A stretch of 64,000 bases of DNA from Nemertoderma westbladi. Its lineage: Eukaryota; Xenacoelomorpha; Nemertodermatida; Nemertodermatidae. The DNA is taken from NCBI GenBank assembly GCA_032718475.1, contig JAUCBJ010000505.1:62001-126000 (forward strand), in the 5' to 3' direction. The position numbers and the translations under genes are program-made. Below are positions 26,008 to 37,230 of the stretch, piece after piece. The notes under the pieces were generated by a model that saw only the letters and a program-made list of their open reading frames with translations, did not search any database and had not been told where the DNA came from. Each line of letters opens with the position of its first letter. Position 1 is the stretch's first letter.

Positions 26008-26500
26008 ACTATCGGAATAAACTCTATCACTATCAGAACCAGAACCAACTGTACCGGTATATATATTGCAGTATTGTCAACAAAGGAATCTATTTTGATT
26101 TCCGTCACAATGCATCTTCACAATATTGCAGTATCGGTAGCTGGTAGGCCTACTGCTGTACTCGTACTGTGTGATAGATAAATAGATTTATTTATACATT
26201 ATGGAGGGCCTAAAAAACAATAACAAATACACCAAACTGCCAAACAATGTACCGGTATAAATAAAGGTATTCTACTACTGCTATTATTATTATTATTATT
26301 TTTTATTATTATTAAGGATTTACACATAGTGTAGGGGTCGCCCCCTGAAATAAAAAACGTAATTCATGGAGACTAACAAAAATATACAATTTAGACTGAG
26401 TAGCACTATTAAAATAAAGTCAATCCAGTATTCGTTATCCGAGAAAATTAAAATATATTTATGTTTAATCATGTTTGTTCATATGTTGTGCAATGTACGT
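26008..26500. other. 5' flank of JUN with (TTA)n microsatellite
   Basis: Upstream region of the minus-strand JUN homologue. On the minus strand there is a TATA-like ATATATATACC about 55 bp before the ATG and a TGACG half-site (read on plus as CGTCA at 26103), both weak. A TTATTATTATT microsatellite occupies about 26283-26312. No other gene is seen. Confidence 0.45.
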
Positions 26501-26519
26501 ACTGAAAGTGATAAATAAA

Positions 26520-26745
26520 AAATATATGTATACAGCAAGTGATAAAAATATATATACAGCAAGTGATAAAAATATATATACAGCAAGTGATAAAAATATA
26601 TATACAGCAAGTGATAAAAATATATATACAGCAACAGCAGGTATATATACAGCAAGTGATAAAATTATAAATACAGCAACAGAGCAAGTGATGAAAATAT
26701 ATATACATCAACAGAAGGTACAGCAGGTGATAAAAATATAATATT
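26520..26745. repeat. 24-bp tandem repeat next to a LINE 3' end
   Basis: Units of about 24 bp (AGCAAGTGATAAAAATATAT plus ATAC) are repeated around eight times, perfect at first and then degenerate with short extra CAGCAACAGCAGG pieces. The array abuts the stop codon of the minus-strand LINE ORF, where the element's 3' tail should be, so it probably derives from amplified tail sequence. Confidence 0.85.
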
Positions 26746-26761
26746 TTAGCAAGTAATAAAA

Positions 26762-29561
26762 TCAAGTGAGTAAGTTGTTAAGGTTCAATATTCGGAGGTT
26801 GCAGTTCATCTGTGTACAGTCACAGTTAATTTTCCAACTGCAAGTGATGTCAACATCGTAATGTTGGTGAAAGTGGGCCCAGAACAGATTCAATAGGCGC
26901 GCCTTTAAACCAACGTGATTAAAATACTCTGTCTGAAGGGGAAGCTGATTTGCCAATTGTGGTGCGCGAAACCAGAAATTTTGCTTTGATATGCACTTTA
27001 GGGGGTGTGTGAGATCAAACGAGGGTCGGTTAGCGCTACGAGTGTTTCTTCTGAGGTTTGTTTGCTTCATCTTTAGATGTGGCGACCAGTCAATGTCGTA
27101 TTTATTATTTATTATCTTTGACAAGGTTAGTTGGTCGGATAATTGTAAGTATAATGAGATCGGTAGAATGTTTAGTATTATGAGTCTCTCCTTGTAGGTG
27201 TGATCGTCATTACCAATAATCCAGATTGTTGCTCTGCGCTGGATGGACTCGAGTTTGTGTGCGTCCGTCTTGTTGGCAAACCAACAAGGCGATCCATAGG
27301 TTAAGATTGGCAATACCATGGATTTATAGAGGTTTAGCTTGGATTGTACTGGTAGGCGAAAAGAACTGCTTCTTCGGATCAGGTATAATGTTCTATTTGC
27401 TTTACTGCATTTGTCCTTAATGTGGGCGGTCCATGATAAATTTGATGTTATGGTTATTCCTAAATCCTTCTCTGTATCGACTCGAGATATAGTCCTTGAG
27501 TACAATGACCGAGCTTCTATGTCGCCTTTGAAGACTATTTGCTTGCATTTCGGTTCATTAAAATCTAGTCCAGCCTCGAGACCCCATGTCACAAGTCGGT
27601 CAATATCTAATTGTGTGTTGATGATGGAATCGACATGTGATACTGATAATAATTTGCAATCGTCTGCGAGGAGAAATGGTATGCTGACATGACAAACTTC
27701 TGGGAGATCATTGCTCTCAACAACAAAGAATAGTGGTCCCAATAGGGACCCCTGAGCCATGCCACTGTCGACAGATCGGGGAGTTGACTTCGCGTTTCCG
27801 ACTTTTACTGACTGTGTTCTTCCTGCTAGGTAGCTCCGGAGGATATACCAGAGATTTCCGCGGACCCCCATTATCCATAATTTTCGCAGAACGGATTCGT
27901 GGCTGACAGAGTCGAACGCTTTCTGGAAATCTAAGTATATTACTTCTACTGTCAATTGGCCATTATCCGTACCCTTGTAGACATTGTCTAGAAATGTAAG
28001 TAATTGTGTGATCGTTGATCTTGACTTCCTAAATCCATGTTGTGCGTCGTGTAACCTACTACGTACTTGTTCGTAGATGGGGATAAAGATGCAACGCTCA
28101 AATACTTTTCCAGGAATCGCTAAGAGAGATATTGGCCGGTATAAGATTACCTTGATTCTACTACCTTTTTTATGTTGAGGATTTATTAGTGCATGCTTCC
28201 ATGCTACGGGGAAGTGGTTTTTTTTTTTCAGCCTCCCGAATAGGAATGACATTGAGGGTGCTAGTACTTTTGCGAGGGATTTAAATAATGAAGGTGGAAT
28301 ATTGTCTGGTCCACGAGATTTCGTAGCATCTAAAGACGTAAGTATATTCTCCACTGTGTCAACTGACACGTCGTAGTCGTGTGTCGTGTTCAAGCTTTCA
28401 GAGTTTGTGTCGTTAAGTGGTGGTTGTATATCGCTAGTAGGTATTCGCGGGGATTTAAAAACGGAATGGAAGAACTCGTTAAATAGATTAGCCTGATCCT
28501 CATGAGTGGACGCCGTACGATTCTCGTATTGTACTACTGGTGGCAGTGAACAAGACCTCCGTAGGCTTTTGAAATATTTGAAGAGATGTTTCATTGAACG
28601 GGTGTCCGCTAGCTGCATCTCGTACTTTGTTTGGTCAGCTAAAATATCATTTTCAACTTCTTCCTGTAACCTTTCCATCTTAACCTGAAGGTTTAATGTT
28701 GGCGATATCTTTGAAGCAATTTTACGCTGGAGAGTGTGTAATTTATTTAACTTATGTGAGGTTTTTTGTGTCACCCATGGTGGTTGCGAGGCACGATGCA
28801 CTGTTCGTTTAGGAACACAGTTGTCGATAACATTATTCAGCCATTGATACCATTTATTAACTAGATCCTCACAATCGGTCATATTGTACGATTTTTCGTC
28901 AAATGGCCGAGATTTACAAATCTGGGTTGCCTTCAGTGTATCTATTTTACAAAAACTATAATGCAACAAGGGATTGGACTGGATCGTCTGCCGTGTTTGC
29001 TTTGCAGCATTACATTGTGAGTTTAAAATAACCAGGACAGGGTCGTGGTCTGACTTGATTTCAACTGCCTGTAATTGTCTAGATAGGTTGTAGTCAATCT
29101 CAATGTTGAGAATTGTATTGTCTGTTAATGATATGAAAACGTCAAGCGTATTAGCTCCCCGTGTAGGAAAATTTATGTGTTGTTTAAAGTTGTGTTTGTC
29201 AATAGCGTATAAAATGTCCTTCTCGTAGTTATCTGTAGAAAAGTGAGACTCCCAATCTACAGAAGGCAGATTAATATCCCCACATATGATCACGTCGTCA
29301 ACGTGATCCTTAAATGTTATTATGTAGTCTAGTAATTTGTAAAAATCAGCAACTTCTAAGCGGTATGGGCTTTTGTCAGGTGGGTTGTATATACATACAA
29401 GTAAATATGTTAAACCGTTAATATTGCACAAACAGGCAGTAACTGAACTTGATAATCTATCAGAAGCACCATTAATATATTCTGGCGTGTAATTAATTCC
29501 ATTTTGTAGAGCAATAAGGACACCTCCATGTGTTGAGATACAATCAAATTTTGAGCTATAC
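26762..29561 (-). CDS. LINE ORF2: endonuclease-reverse transcriptase, 5'-truncated but open
   Basis: A non-LTR retrotransposon polyprotein, open on the minus strand for about 930 codons. The N-terminal part is an APE-type endonuclease with GGVLIAL, CGDINLPSVDW and SDHDPVL. The earliest endonuclease motifs are missing because the frame meets a stop and simple TAC-rich sequence beyond 29561. The reverse transcriptase follows: KVFERC, DAQHGFRKSRST, YLDFQKAFDSVSH, GMAQGSLLGPL. The catalytic block reads LLADDCKLL where F/YADD is usual, keeping both aspartates. The C-terminus ends almost at the 24-bp array, so there is hardly any 3' UTR. The layout fits the Jockey/CR1/L2 group; clade placement needs a tree. 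The first codon of the intact part is uncertain. No frameshift was seen, so the copy is fairly young, but it lacks ORF1 and the 5' end. Confidence 0.9.
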
Positions 29562-29603
29562 TACTGCACTAGTACTACTGCTATACTACTGTACTACAGT
29601 TCT

Positions 29604-29621
29604 ACACTGTACGTACAGTGT
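29604..29621. repeat. Perfect 18-bp palindrome
   Basis: ACACTGTACGTACAGTGT reads the same on both strands. It sits in simple TAC/GTAC-rich sequence between two LINEs of opposite orientation. Confidence 0.9.
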
Positions 29622-29783
29622 CGTACAGTACACTGCAGGACAATGGCAGAATGGGATGTTATAGTCTGACGGAATAACTAAACGTCGTATTATCAACTCT
29701 CCTGATCTCACTGTCTCACCCGATATATATAACCATCAAAATAATAATCCTCAACCATACATACCACTATTTAATTTGCCAAT

Positions 29784-30540
29784 ATGAGCAAAAAATCAGA
29801 AAATATGGCGTCACTCATAGCCTCTATCAACGAACTCAAAGCGGACATTAAAGTGGTAAAAACTGCAACACAGTATTCCTGCTCTCGTCCAGGAAGTTGA
29901 AGATCTACAAATCTTTAATAAGAAATTATTTCTTGTAAACGATAGTCTAAAGCAATACATTCGACGCTCCAATATACTCATACACGGCCTCCCTGAATCT
30001 AATAATCCTGAGGATGAAGCGGCGCGGGTAGAGGCAGCTGTTGTAAACTTGGGAATCAGCTTTAACAATGTGGATATCTTTCATCGTATCGGTCACACCC
30101 GTTCTGATTCTACCGATCCAGGTAGCCAAGCTGGGGCTGGGAGCGATCCAACGGTTCGAGATGGCGGTAGTAAAAATAAATCTCGTGCGGTCATTGTAAA
30201 ATTCTTTGGTCATCAGATGAGGATAACGGCGATCCAAAACAAAGTAAATATCAAACCAGCGTACGTCACCGAGCATCTTACTCCCCACCGATCAACACTT
30301 CTCAAAGAACTTAATAAGATGAAACGCGATAAGATCATACATTCAGCTTATTCCAGAAATGGCGATGTTGTCTATAAACGGAATGCCACCGACAAGGCGC
30401 ACGTTGTTGAAACTTTAGAAGATGTTGGTAATCTGAGAGCTGCAAGAACCGATGGAACGGCAACGAAGCGAGGTAGACAAGAAACGAAAAGAGTGGAGAA
30501 GCGTCGATCTGGTTCCAAACCCACTCGGAGATCAGATTAA
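29784..30540 (+). pseudogene. LINE ORF1 (RNA-binding protein), frameshifted
   Basis: It starts at ATG 29784, but the frame closes at 29898. The homologous text continues in another frame from about 29870 to 30540. The downstream frame reads a coiled-coil-like helix (LVQEVEDLQIFNKKLFLVN), then an RRM-like region with RRSNILIHGLPE and SRAVIVKFFGH. This is the pattern of L1/CR1-type ORF1 proteins that coat element RNA. A basic tail follows (KRGRQETKRVEKRRSGSK). A second frame from 30452 runs on to 30672, suggesting a further shift near the end. ORF2 of the same element follows 14 bp after that. It is clearly broken. Confidence 0.8.
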
Positions 30541-30685
30541 TTCTGCAAATCGTTCAGTAGAGCCTGTAGAGGCCTCTGCTCCAGGAGGTTCGGCGACAGG
30601 CTCCATCTATAGTGTTTTACCGGTGGATGTCAATTCAGAAGGGAATGAAGTCGAAGACGTTGCCATAGAATAAAATAAGTAGCTA

Positions 30686-32690
30686 ATGATTTCGAATTTC
30701 GAGTCGTCGAGTTGTACCTTTTGCCTTATAGATACTTTCCCTTTTTCTACAGTTCCAGACAATGACACCGACATATTTTTTAATAACGACAACAATTACT
30801 TTGACTTCCCCAGTAACTTCGACGATTACGACAATACTTTCAAGGACATCGACCCTGACCAAAACCTAGACTCAAATAATACAGACGGAAAATACTTTTC
30901 AGATACAAAATATAATATTCAATCTCAAAATGATTCTTTAAAAATATATCATCTTAACTGTAGAAGTCTCAGTAAAAATTTTCATGCCACAAACGACTAC
31001 CTTAGCCTATTAGAAAAACAGTTTGATGTATTGTGTTTCACTGAAACTTTCTTAACAGAGAACAGCGACCTCTCTACATTAACTATCCCCTGATACCTAC
31101 CACCAATTACTAATCACAGACAGTACGGGAAAAGGGACCGGGGTGGGACAGCGATATACATTAAAAACGGATTAGATTTTACTGTACGTACAGACATTAC
31201 AATTAATCACTGTGAATCTTCCTGGGTCAGTATCTCAAGATCCAAAAATCTAAAAACTTCAAAAGCAATTCTTATCAGAAATATATATCGTCCTCAATCG
31301 TGCGATCTAACAGATTTTCTAGAAAATCTAAACGACACTCTATATCACTCATAAAAAATAGAACTGAAGAAAAAGAAAAGGAATATAAAAAGTACAGAAA
31401 CAAATTCTCAAAACTCCTAAAATTATCCGAAAAAACATACTATGCGAATGAATTTGAAAAAAATAAAAATAATATGCGAAAAACATGGAATACAATAAAC
31501 TCTGCCTTAAATCGATCAAAAACAAGAAATTCACCAAAAAAATTAATTTTAATAGACAACATCGGAAATGAAAGTGAGATTACTGACCCCAGGGAGATTT
31601 GCAGTGTCTTCAACAATCACTTTGCTACTGTAGGAACTCGACTGGCACAAAACATACCAACTTCAAACAGAAACCCTACTCGTTATATAAATCACAAAAA
31701 ACCGAACTCCTTCTCACTTATCCCGACACCAAACCGAGAAACTATTTACAATATACTAGACTTAAATAACTCGAGTTCAACAAACGACAATTTTCCTATA
31801 TCTTTACTAAAACTTGCAGCCTACGATCTCGCTCCCCACTTAACACATCTAATTAATATTTCCATTAAAAATGGCACGTTCCCATTCATTCTTAAAGCTG
31901 CAAAAATTATCCCAGTTATCAAAGCCGGAGACCCCACTGACAAGAATAATTACAGACCAATTTCAATACTACCTGTTTTCAGTAAACTCTTTGAACGAGT
32001 GATAAATTCCCAATTAATATCCTATTTGGAAAAGTACTCAATTCTCTCTACAAACCAATACGGATTCCGAAAACACTCGACAACTACAGATGCCATACTT
32101 ACTGTTACTGAAAAGATATTAAACGTTCTAGAAAAACATGAAACAGCCTGTTTAATATCCATAGACCTCAAAAAAGCGTTTGACACCTTGCAACACAACA
32201 TCCTGTTAAGCAAACTAAATAGCTATGGTATCCGGGGAACCCCACTCGAATTACTTACCAGCTTCTTACACAACCGAACCCACACTGTAAACATAGGCAA
32301 TATTCACTCTGAGCCAATACTTGCCCCCTGCGGTACCCCCCAGGGGGCCATTTTGTCCGCAACTTTATTCCTTATATACATAAACGACTTACCTAACTGT
32401 ACATAGCTACTATCAACACTATTTGCTGACGACACGAATTTACTATACAACCACACTGATATTAAAATACTTACAGATGCCATAAACTTAGAACTTAATA
32501 GAGTTGATCAATGGCTGACAGACAACCAACTATCCCTTAATCTTAAAAAAACAGAATATATATTAATAACAAACAAACAAACCACTGAACATGAGAATAT
32601 TAAAATAAGAGACCTTCCTATAAGTAACGTAAGTAAAACCAAATTTTTAGGAATCTGGATAGACGATAAATTATCTTGGAAAATAAATTA
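30686..32690 (+). pseudogene. LINE ORF2, interrupted (internal deletion, stops, lost 3' end)
   Basis: It begins at ATG 30686 with an acidic leader, then endonuclease start motifs IYHLNCRSL and CFTETFL. A stop occurs at 31091. The frame resumes, then jumps near 31350 from NIYRP...LNDTLYHS straight into the linker before the RT domain, so most of the endonuclease is deleted. The RT part has NYRPISILPVFSKLFERV, NQYGFRKHST, IDLKKAFDTL and CGTPQGAILS. An in-frame TAG at 32404 precedes LFADDTNLLYNH, and the copy ends near 32690. There it meets a LINE in the opposite orientation. It belongs with the ORF1 at 29784 and cannot encode an active product. Confidence 0.88.
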
Positions 32691-32696
32691 TCTTGG

Positions 32697-34570
32697 CAGT
32701 TTCTACCCCGCCGAAAACTAGATTTCAGAGTGATTGGTTTGTTTGATAAATTGGGAACGAGATTTTCCAATATCTTCCATATGTAAATGACGATGTAGCG
32801 TTCCCTGCGCCGTTCCAACGAGTTTAACTTTAATTGCTTAAGGCGTTCCCAGTAGTTAAGCTCGTTCATTCCTTGGATTCTCCTCGTGAACGATCGTTGT
32901 ACTTATTCTATTCTTTGAGTCTCGTGTATGTTATTGTTCGGATGCCACAGCTGACAACAGTACTCGAGTTTAGATCGTACTAAAGATGTGAACAGTGTTT
33001 TCATTGTTAGCGGGTCGCGTATTGTGAAAACATGTAGAATCCAGCCACATAGTTGCTTAGCATCTCGACATGTGCTTTCAATGTGGATCTTGAAATTGCC
33101 AGTATGGCTCATGTTGATTCCAAGGTCCTTTACATCTTCCTTGACTATTATAGTTTCATTACCCCCAGTGTCTCTGTTTATAAACGTATAGTTTCCACCC
33201 CGGTCCAGGCTGGGGTTCTGTGTTGGTGTATAGCACAGGCACTCGAATTTATCACCATGCAGTTCCATGCCATTGTTATCGGCCCAGTCGTATATCGTGG
33301 CAAGGTCTTCTTGGATTTTATTATCCGTGGTTGATGATGTAACTGGACCCGACACCCTGGTATCATCAGCAAAGGAAGTTATTTTATTTGTTGTATTATG
33401 GTCGATGTCATTCATCAGAATGATAAAAAGGAGAGGTCCTAGCACCGAACCTTGAATAACTCCACTTATAATGTCTTTCCAGGTTGAGCTCGCTCCGTTC
33501 AGAACTACTCGTTGCTTCCTGTTTGAGAGAAAGTTCCACAACCAGCACCCGAGCTGCCCACCAATTCCGATGGCCCGGATCTTTCGCATAAGTGAACCAT
33601 GATCCACTTTGTCAAATGCTTTGGAGAAATCGAAATAGACTACATCAATACCATCTCCTTTTGATAAGTGATCGATGATATTCGCGTAATGGTCAATGAG
33701 CTCAGAGAGGCATGAGCGACCTCTCCGGAAGCCATGCTGTCCTTTGTTTAAAAGGTTGTTGGATTCTAGGTAGTCTACAAGTGAATCTCGGACAATTCTT
33801 TCTAATATTTTGGATATGTGGGAAGTCAAAGATACCGGCCGGGTAGTTGCGCGCATCTGATCAAAGGCCCTTCTTGAATATCGGCGTTATTTCGCACAAT
33901 TTCAAAGATGTCGGTAGGGCCCCGGATGACAAGGATTTATCAAAGATGACGAAGAGTGGTTTGAGAAGTTCTTCTTTGCATTTCTTCAATAAAAGTGATG
34001 GGACTCCATCAGGGCCAGCAGCGGAGTTTGATCGTAGTTCATCAATCGCTTTCCCGATGAGATTCGTTGTCAGTTTGATTTGACCGAGACGCACATCACC
34101 ATCTGTTGTGAGTATCGGGTCTGGAACAACTGGATCCGCCACTGGAGTCGAAAACATAGACATATTGATTCTGTAGTGCCTCACACATTCCTTTATTGTC
34201 AGAGACTAATTCGCCATTCACAATTAGTGGTCCAACACCAACTCTGTCTTTGCGCTTTCGGTTGGCGTATGAGAAGAAGTATTTGGGGTTCGACTTAATT
34301 TTAGATACGGCATCTTTTTCCTCCAACCTCCTTTCATCATCGCGCGTTTGATAGAGGTCTATTTCGATGTGCTTGATTTCTGCCTCCAACTTATTAAGAT
34401 TGGTTCGAGAGGTTGTGTTTGATATTTGTTTGGTGAGGATTTTCCTTTTCTTATACAGGATACGTCGTATACGTGGGATAATTACTTTTGGCCGTTTACG
34501 AGCCGGAACGTTACCGTTGCATGCAAGTTCTAAATGAGAGTACAGAGTGTCTAGACAACTGTCGGCTGTC
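32697..34570 (-). pseudogene. LINE ORF2 reverse transcriptase, frameshifted and truncated
   Basis: On the minus strand a second, distinct non-LTR retrotransposon is readable: pre-RT linker (RKRKDRVGVGPL), NSAAGPDGVPS, ITPIFKKG, PVSLTSHISKILERIV, GQHGFRRGRSCL, VYFDFSKAFDKVDH, GVIQGSVLGPLLF, FADDTRVSG and a C-terminal YWERLKQLKLNSLERRRER. Frameshifts lie near 34100-34190 and 33850, and a TAA at about 32903 interrupts the C-terminal helix region. The 5' side is cut at 34570, where satellite D begins. The 3' side is cut at about 32697, against the plus-strand LINE. It is a dead copy of the CR1/L2-like type. Confidence 0.88.
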
Positions 34571-36587
34571 ATGTGCTCCAATAGATAGAGTGTTCCAATA
34601 GATAGAGTGATCCAATGGATAGAGTGCTCCAATGGATATAGTGCTCCATGGATAGAGTGATCCAATGGATAGAGTGCTCCAATGGATAGAGTGCTCCAAT
34701 AGGTAGAGTCATCCAACAGATAGAGTGCTCCAATAGATAGAGTGCTCCAATAGATATAGTGCTCCAATAGATAGAGTGCTCCAATGGATAGAGTGCTCCA
34801 ATAGATAGAGTGCTCCAATAGATAGAGTGATCCAATAGATAGAGTGCTCCAATAGATAGAGTGCCCCAATGGATAGAATGCTCAAATAGATAGAGTGCTC
34901 CAATGGATAGAGTGCTCCAATGGATAGAGTGCTCCAATGGATAGAGTGCTCCAATAGGTAGAGTCATCCAACAGATAGAGTGCTCCAATAGATAGAGTGC
35001 TCCAATGGATAGAGTGCTCCAATAGATAGAGTGCTCCAATAGATAGAGTGATCCAATAGATAGAGTGCTCCAATAGATAGAGTGCTCCAATGGATAGAAT
35101 GCTCAAATAGATAGAGTGCTCCAATGGATAGAGTGCTCCAATGGATAGAGTGCTCCAATAGGTAGAGTCATCCAACAGATAGAGTGCTCCAATAGATAGA
35201 GTGCTCCAATAGATATAGTGCTCCAATAGATAGAATGCTCCAATGGATAGAGTGCTCCAATAGATAGAGTGCTCCAATAGATAGAGTGCTCCAATGGATA
35301 GAGTGCTCCAATGGATAGAGTGCTCCAATAGATAGAGTGATCCAATGGATAGAGTGCTCCAATAGGTAGAGTGATCCAATGGATGGAGTGCTCCAACGAA
35401 TAGAGTGCTCCAATGGATAGAGTGCTCCAATGGATAGAGTGCTCCAATAGATAGAGTGCTCCAATAGATAGAGTGCTCCAATAGATAGAGTGCTCCAATA
35501 GATAGAGTGCTCCAATAGATAGAGTGATCCAATGGATAGAGTGCTCCAATGGATAGAGTGCTCCAATAGATAGAATGATCCAATGGATAGAGTGCTCCAA
35601 TAGATAGAGTGCTCCAATAGATAGAATGATCCAATGGATAGAGTGCTCCAATGGATAGAGTGCTCCAATAGATAGAGTGCTCCAATATATAGAGTGCTCC
35701 AATGGATAGAGTGCTCCAATAGATAGAGTGCTCCAATAGATATAATGATCCAATGGATATAGTGCTCCAATAGATAGAGTGCTCTAATGGATAGAGTGCT
35801 CCAATGGATAGAGTGCTCCAATAGATAGAGTGCTCCAATAGATAGAGTGCTCCAATGGATAGAGTGCTCCAATGGATAGAGTGCTCCAATGGATAGAGTG
35901 CTCCAATAGATAGAGTGCTCCAATGGATAGAGTGCTCCAATAGATAGAGTGCTCCAATGGATAGAGTGCTCCAATAGATAGAGTGCTCCAATGGATAGAG
36001 TGCTCCAATAGATAGAGTGCTCCAATAGATAGAGTGATCCAATGGATAGAGTGCTCCAATGGATAGAGTGCTCCAATAGATAGAATGATCCAATGGATAG
36101 AGTGCTCCAATAGATAGAGTGCTCCAATAGATAGAGTGCTCCAATGGATAGAGTGCTCCAATAGATAGAGTGCTCCAATAGATAGAGTGCTCCAATAGAC
36201 AAGAGTGATCCAATAGATAGCGTGCTCCAATGGATAGAGTGCTCCAATAGATAGAGTGCTCCAATGGATAGAGTGCTCCAATAGATAGAGTGCTCCAATA
36301 TATAGAGTGCTCCAATGGATAGTGTGCTCCAATAGGTAGAATGATCCAATGGATAGATTGCTCCAATGGATAGAGTGCTCCAATGGATAGAGTGCTCCAA
36401 TAGATAGAGTGCTCCAATAGATAGAGTGCTCCAATAGATAGAGTGCTCCAATAGATAGAGTGCTCCAATGGATAGAGTGCTCCAATATATAGAGTGCTCC
36501 AATGGATAGAGTGATCCAATGGATAGAGTGATCCAATGGATAGAGTGCTCCAATAGATAGAGTGCTCCAATAGATAGAGTGCTCCAA
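34571..36587. repeat. 17-bp satellite array (satellite D), left block
   Basis: About 119 copies of a 17-bp monomer GATAGAGTGCTCCAATA, with common variants AATGGAT for AATAGAT and GTGATCC for GTGCTCC. The array starts inside the minus-strand LINE. Rare variants (CAACGAATAG at about 35395, AGACAAGAG at 36198, AGTGTGCTCC at 36321) recur to the right of the inserted LINE, showing long-range duplication. The minus strand has almost no stop codons in any frame; see the finding on this. Confidence 0.97.
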
Positions 36588-37230
36588 AAGGATGGTATGC
36601 TTGAGCATGTGGACGACTTCTGTTACCTGGGATCATGGATCCGGAAGTCAGGTGAGGACCTTCGAATACGTAAGGGAAAGGCATGGGCAGCCTTGAATAG
36701 GCTTTCCAGGATTTGGAAGTCACCGAGAATTAATCGGAAACTTAAGGTCCGATTATTTAGAGCAGCAGTAGTTCCAGTACTCCTCTACGGGAGTCCATGC
36801 TGGGCTCTAACTGCTGAGGACACCAAATCTCTAGATGGCACATTCACAAGAATGCTACGCCGGGTTCATTGTGTCAAGTACAATGCACACATCTCCAACC
36901 AGACACTATATAACATTGGAGGTGTCTCATTGGTTCCCCCAAGCTTGACACTAGAACAAAATCGCCTCCGCTTTGCAGGACATTGCTTTCGCCGTGAGGA
37001 CCAGCCAGTGCATAATCTTGTACTTTGGCAGCCTCATGGAGTGAATAAGCATGGTGGACAGCCCATGACTTTCTTGAGACGCATCTTAAAGGACACTGGC
37101 CTTAAAGATGCGGATGATCTAGCAAATGTCATGGGTGATAGGGAGTTGTGGCGGTGCAATTTTGTTGACAAGCCGGCACAGCATTCTTAAAAATGCAGCT
37201 GCAATGCAGCATGCCGATCCTAGTAGTAGT
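36588..37230 (+). mobile_element. 5'-truncated LINE 3' end (family N), copy 2, inserted in satellite D
   Basis: A 643-bp insertion splits the 17-bp array. It encodes the last ~200 residues of the family N ORF2, from GMLEHVDDFCYLGSWI to the stop at 37190, without a frameshift. It ends in (TAG)3T. It differs from the copy at 51884 by only a few bases. The 7-mer GCTCCAA before it is matched by GCTACAA after it, a plausible target-site duplication with one change. It is truncated just after the RT core and so not autonomous. Confidence 0.93.

Noticed and set aside
34096-34869. Frame fusing satellite D peptide to a LINE protein
   Set aside because: It is an accidental join where the stop-free satellite abuts a truncated LINE.
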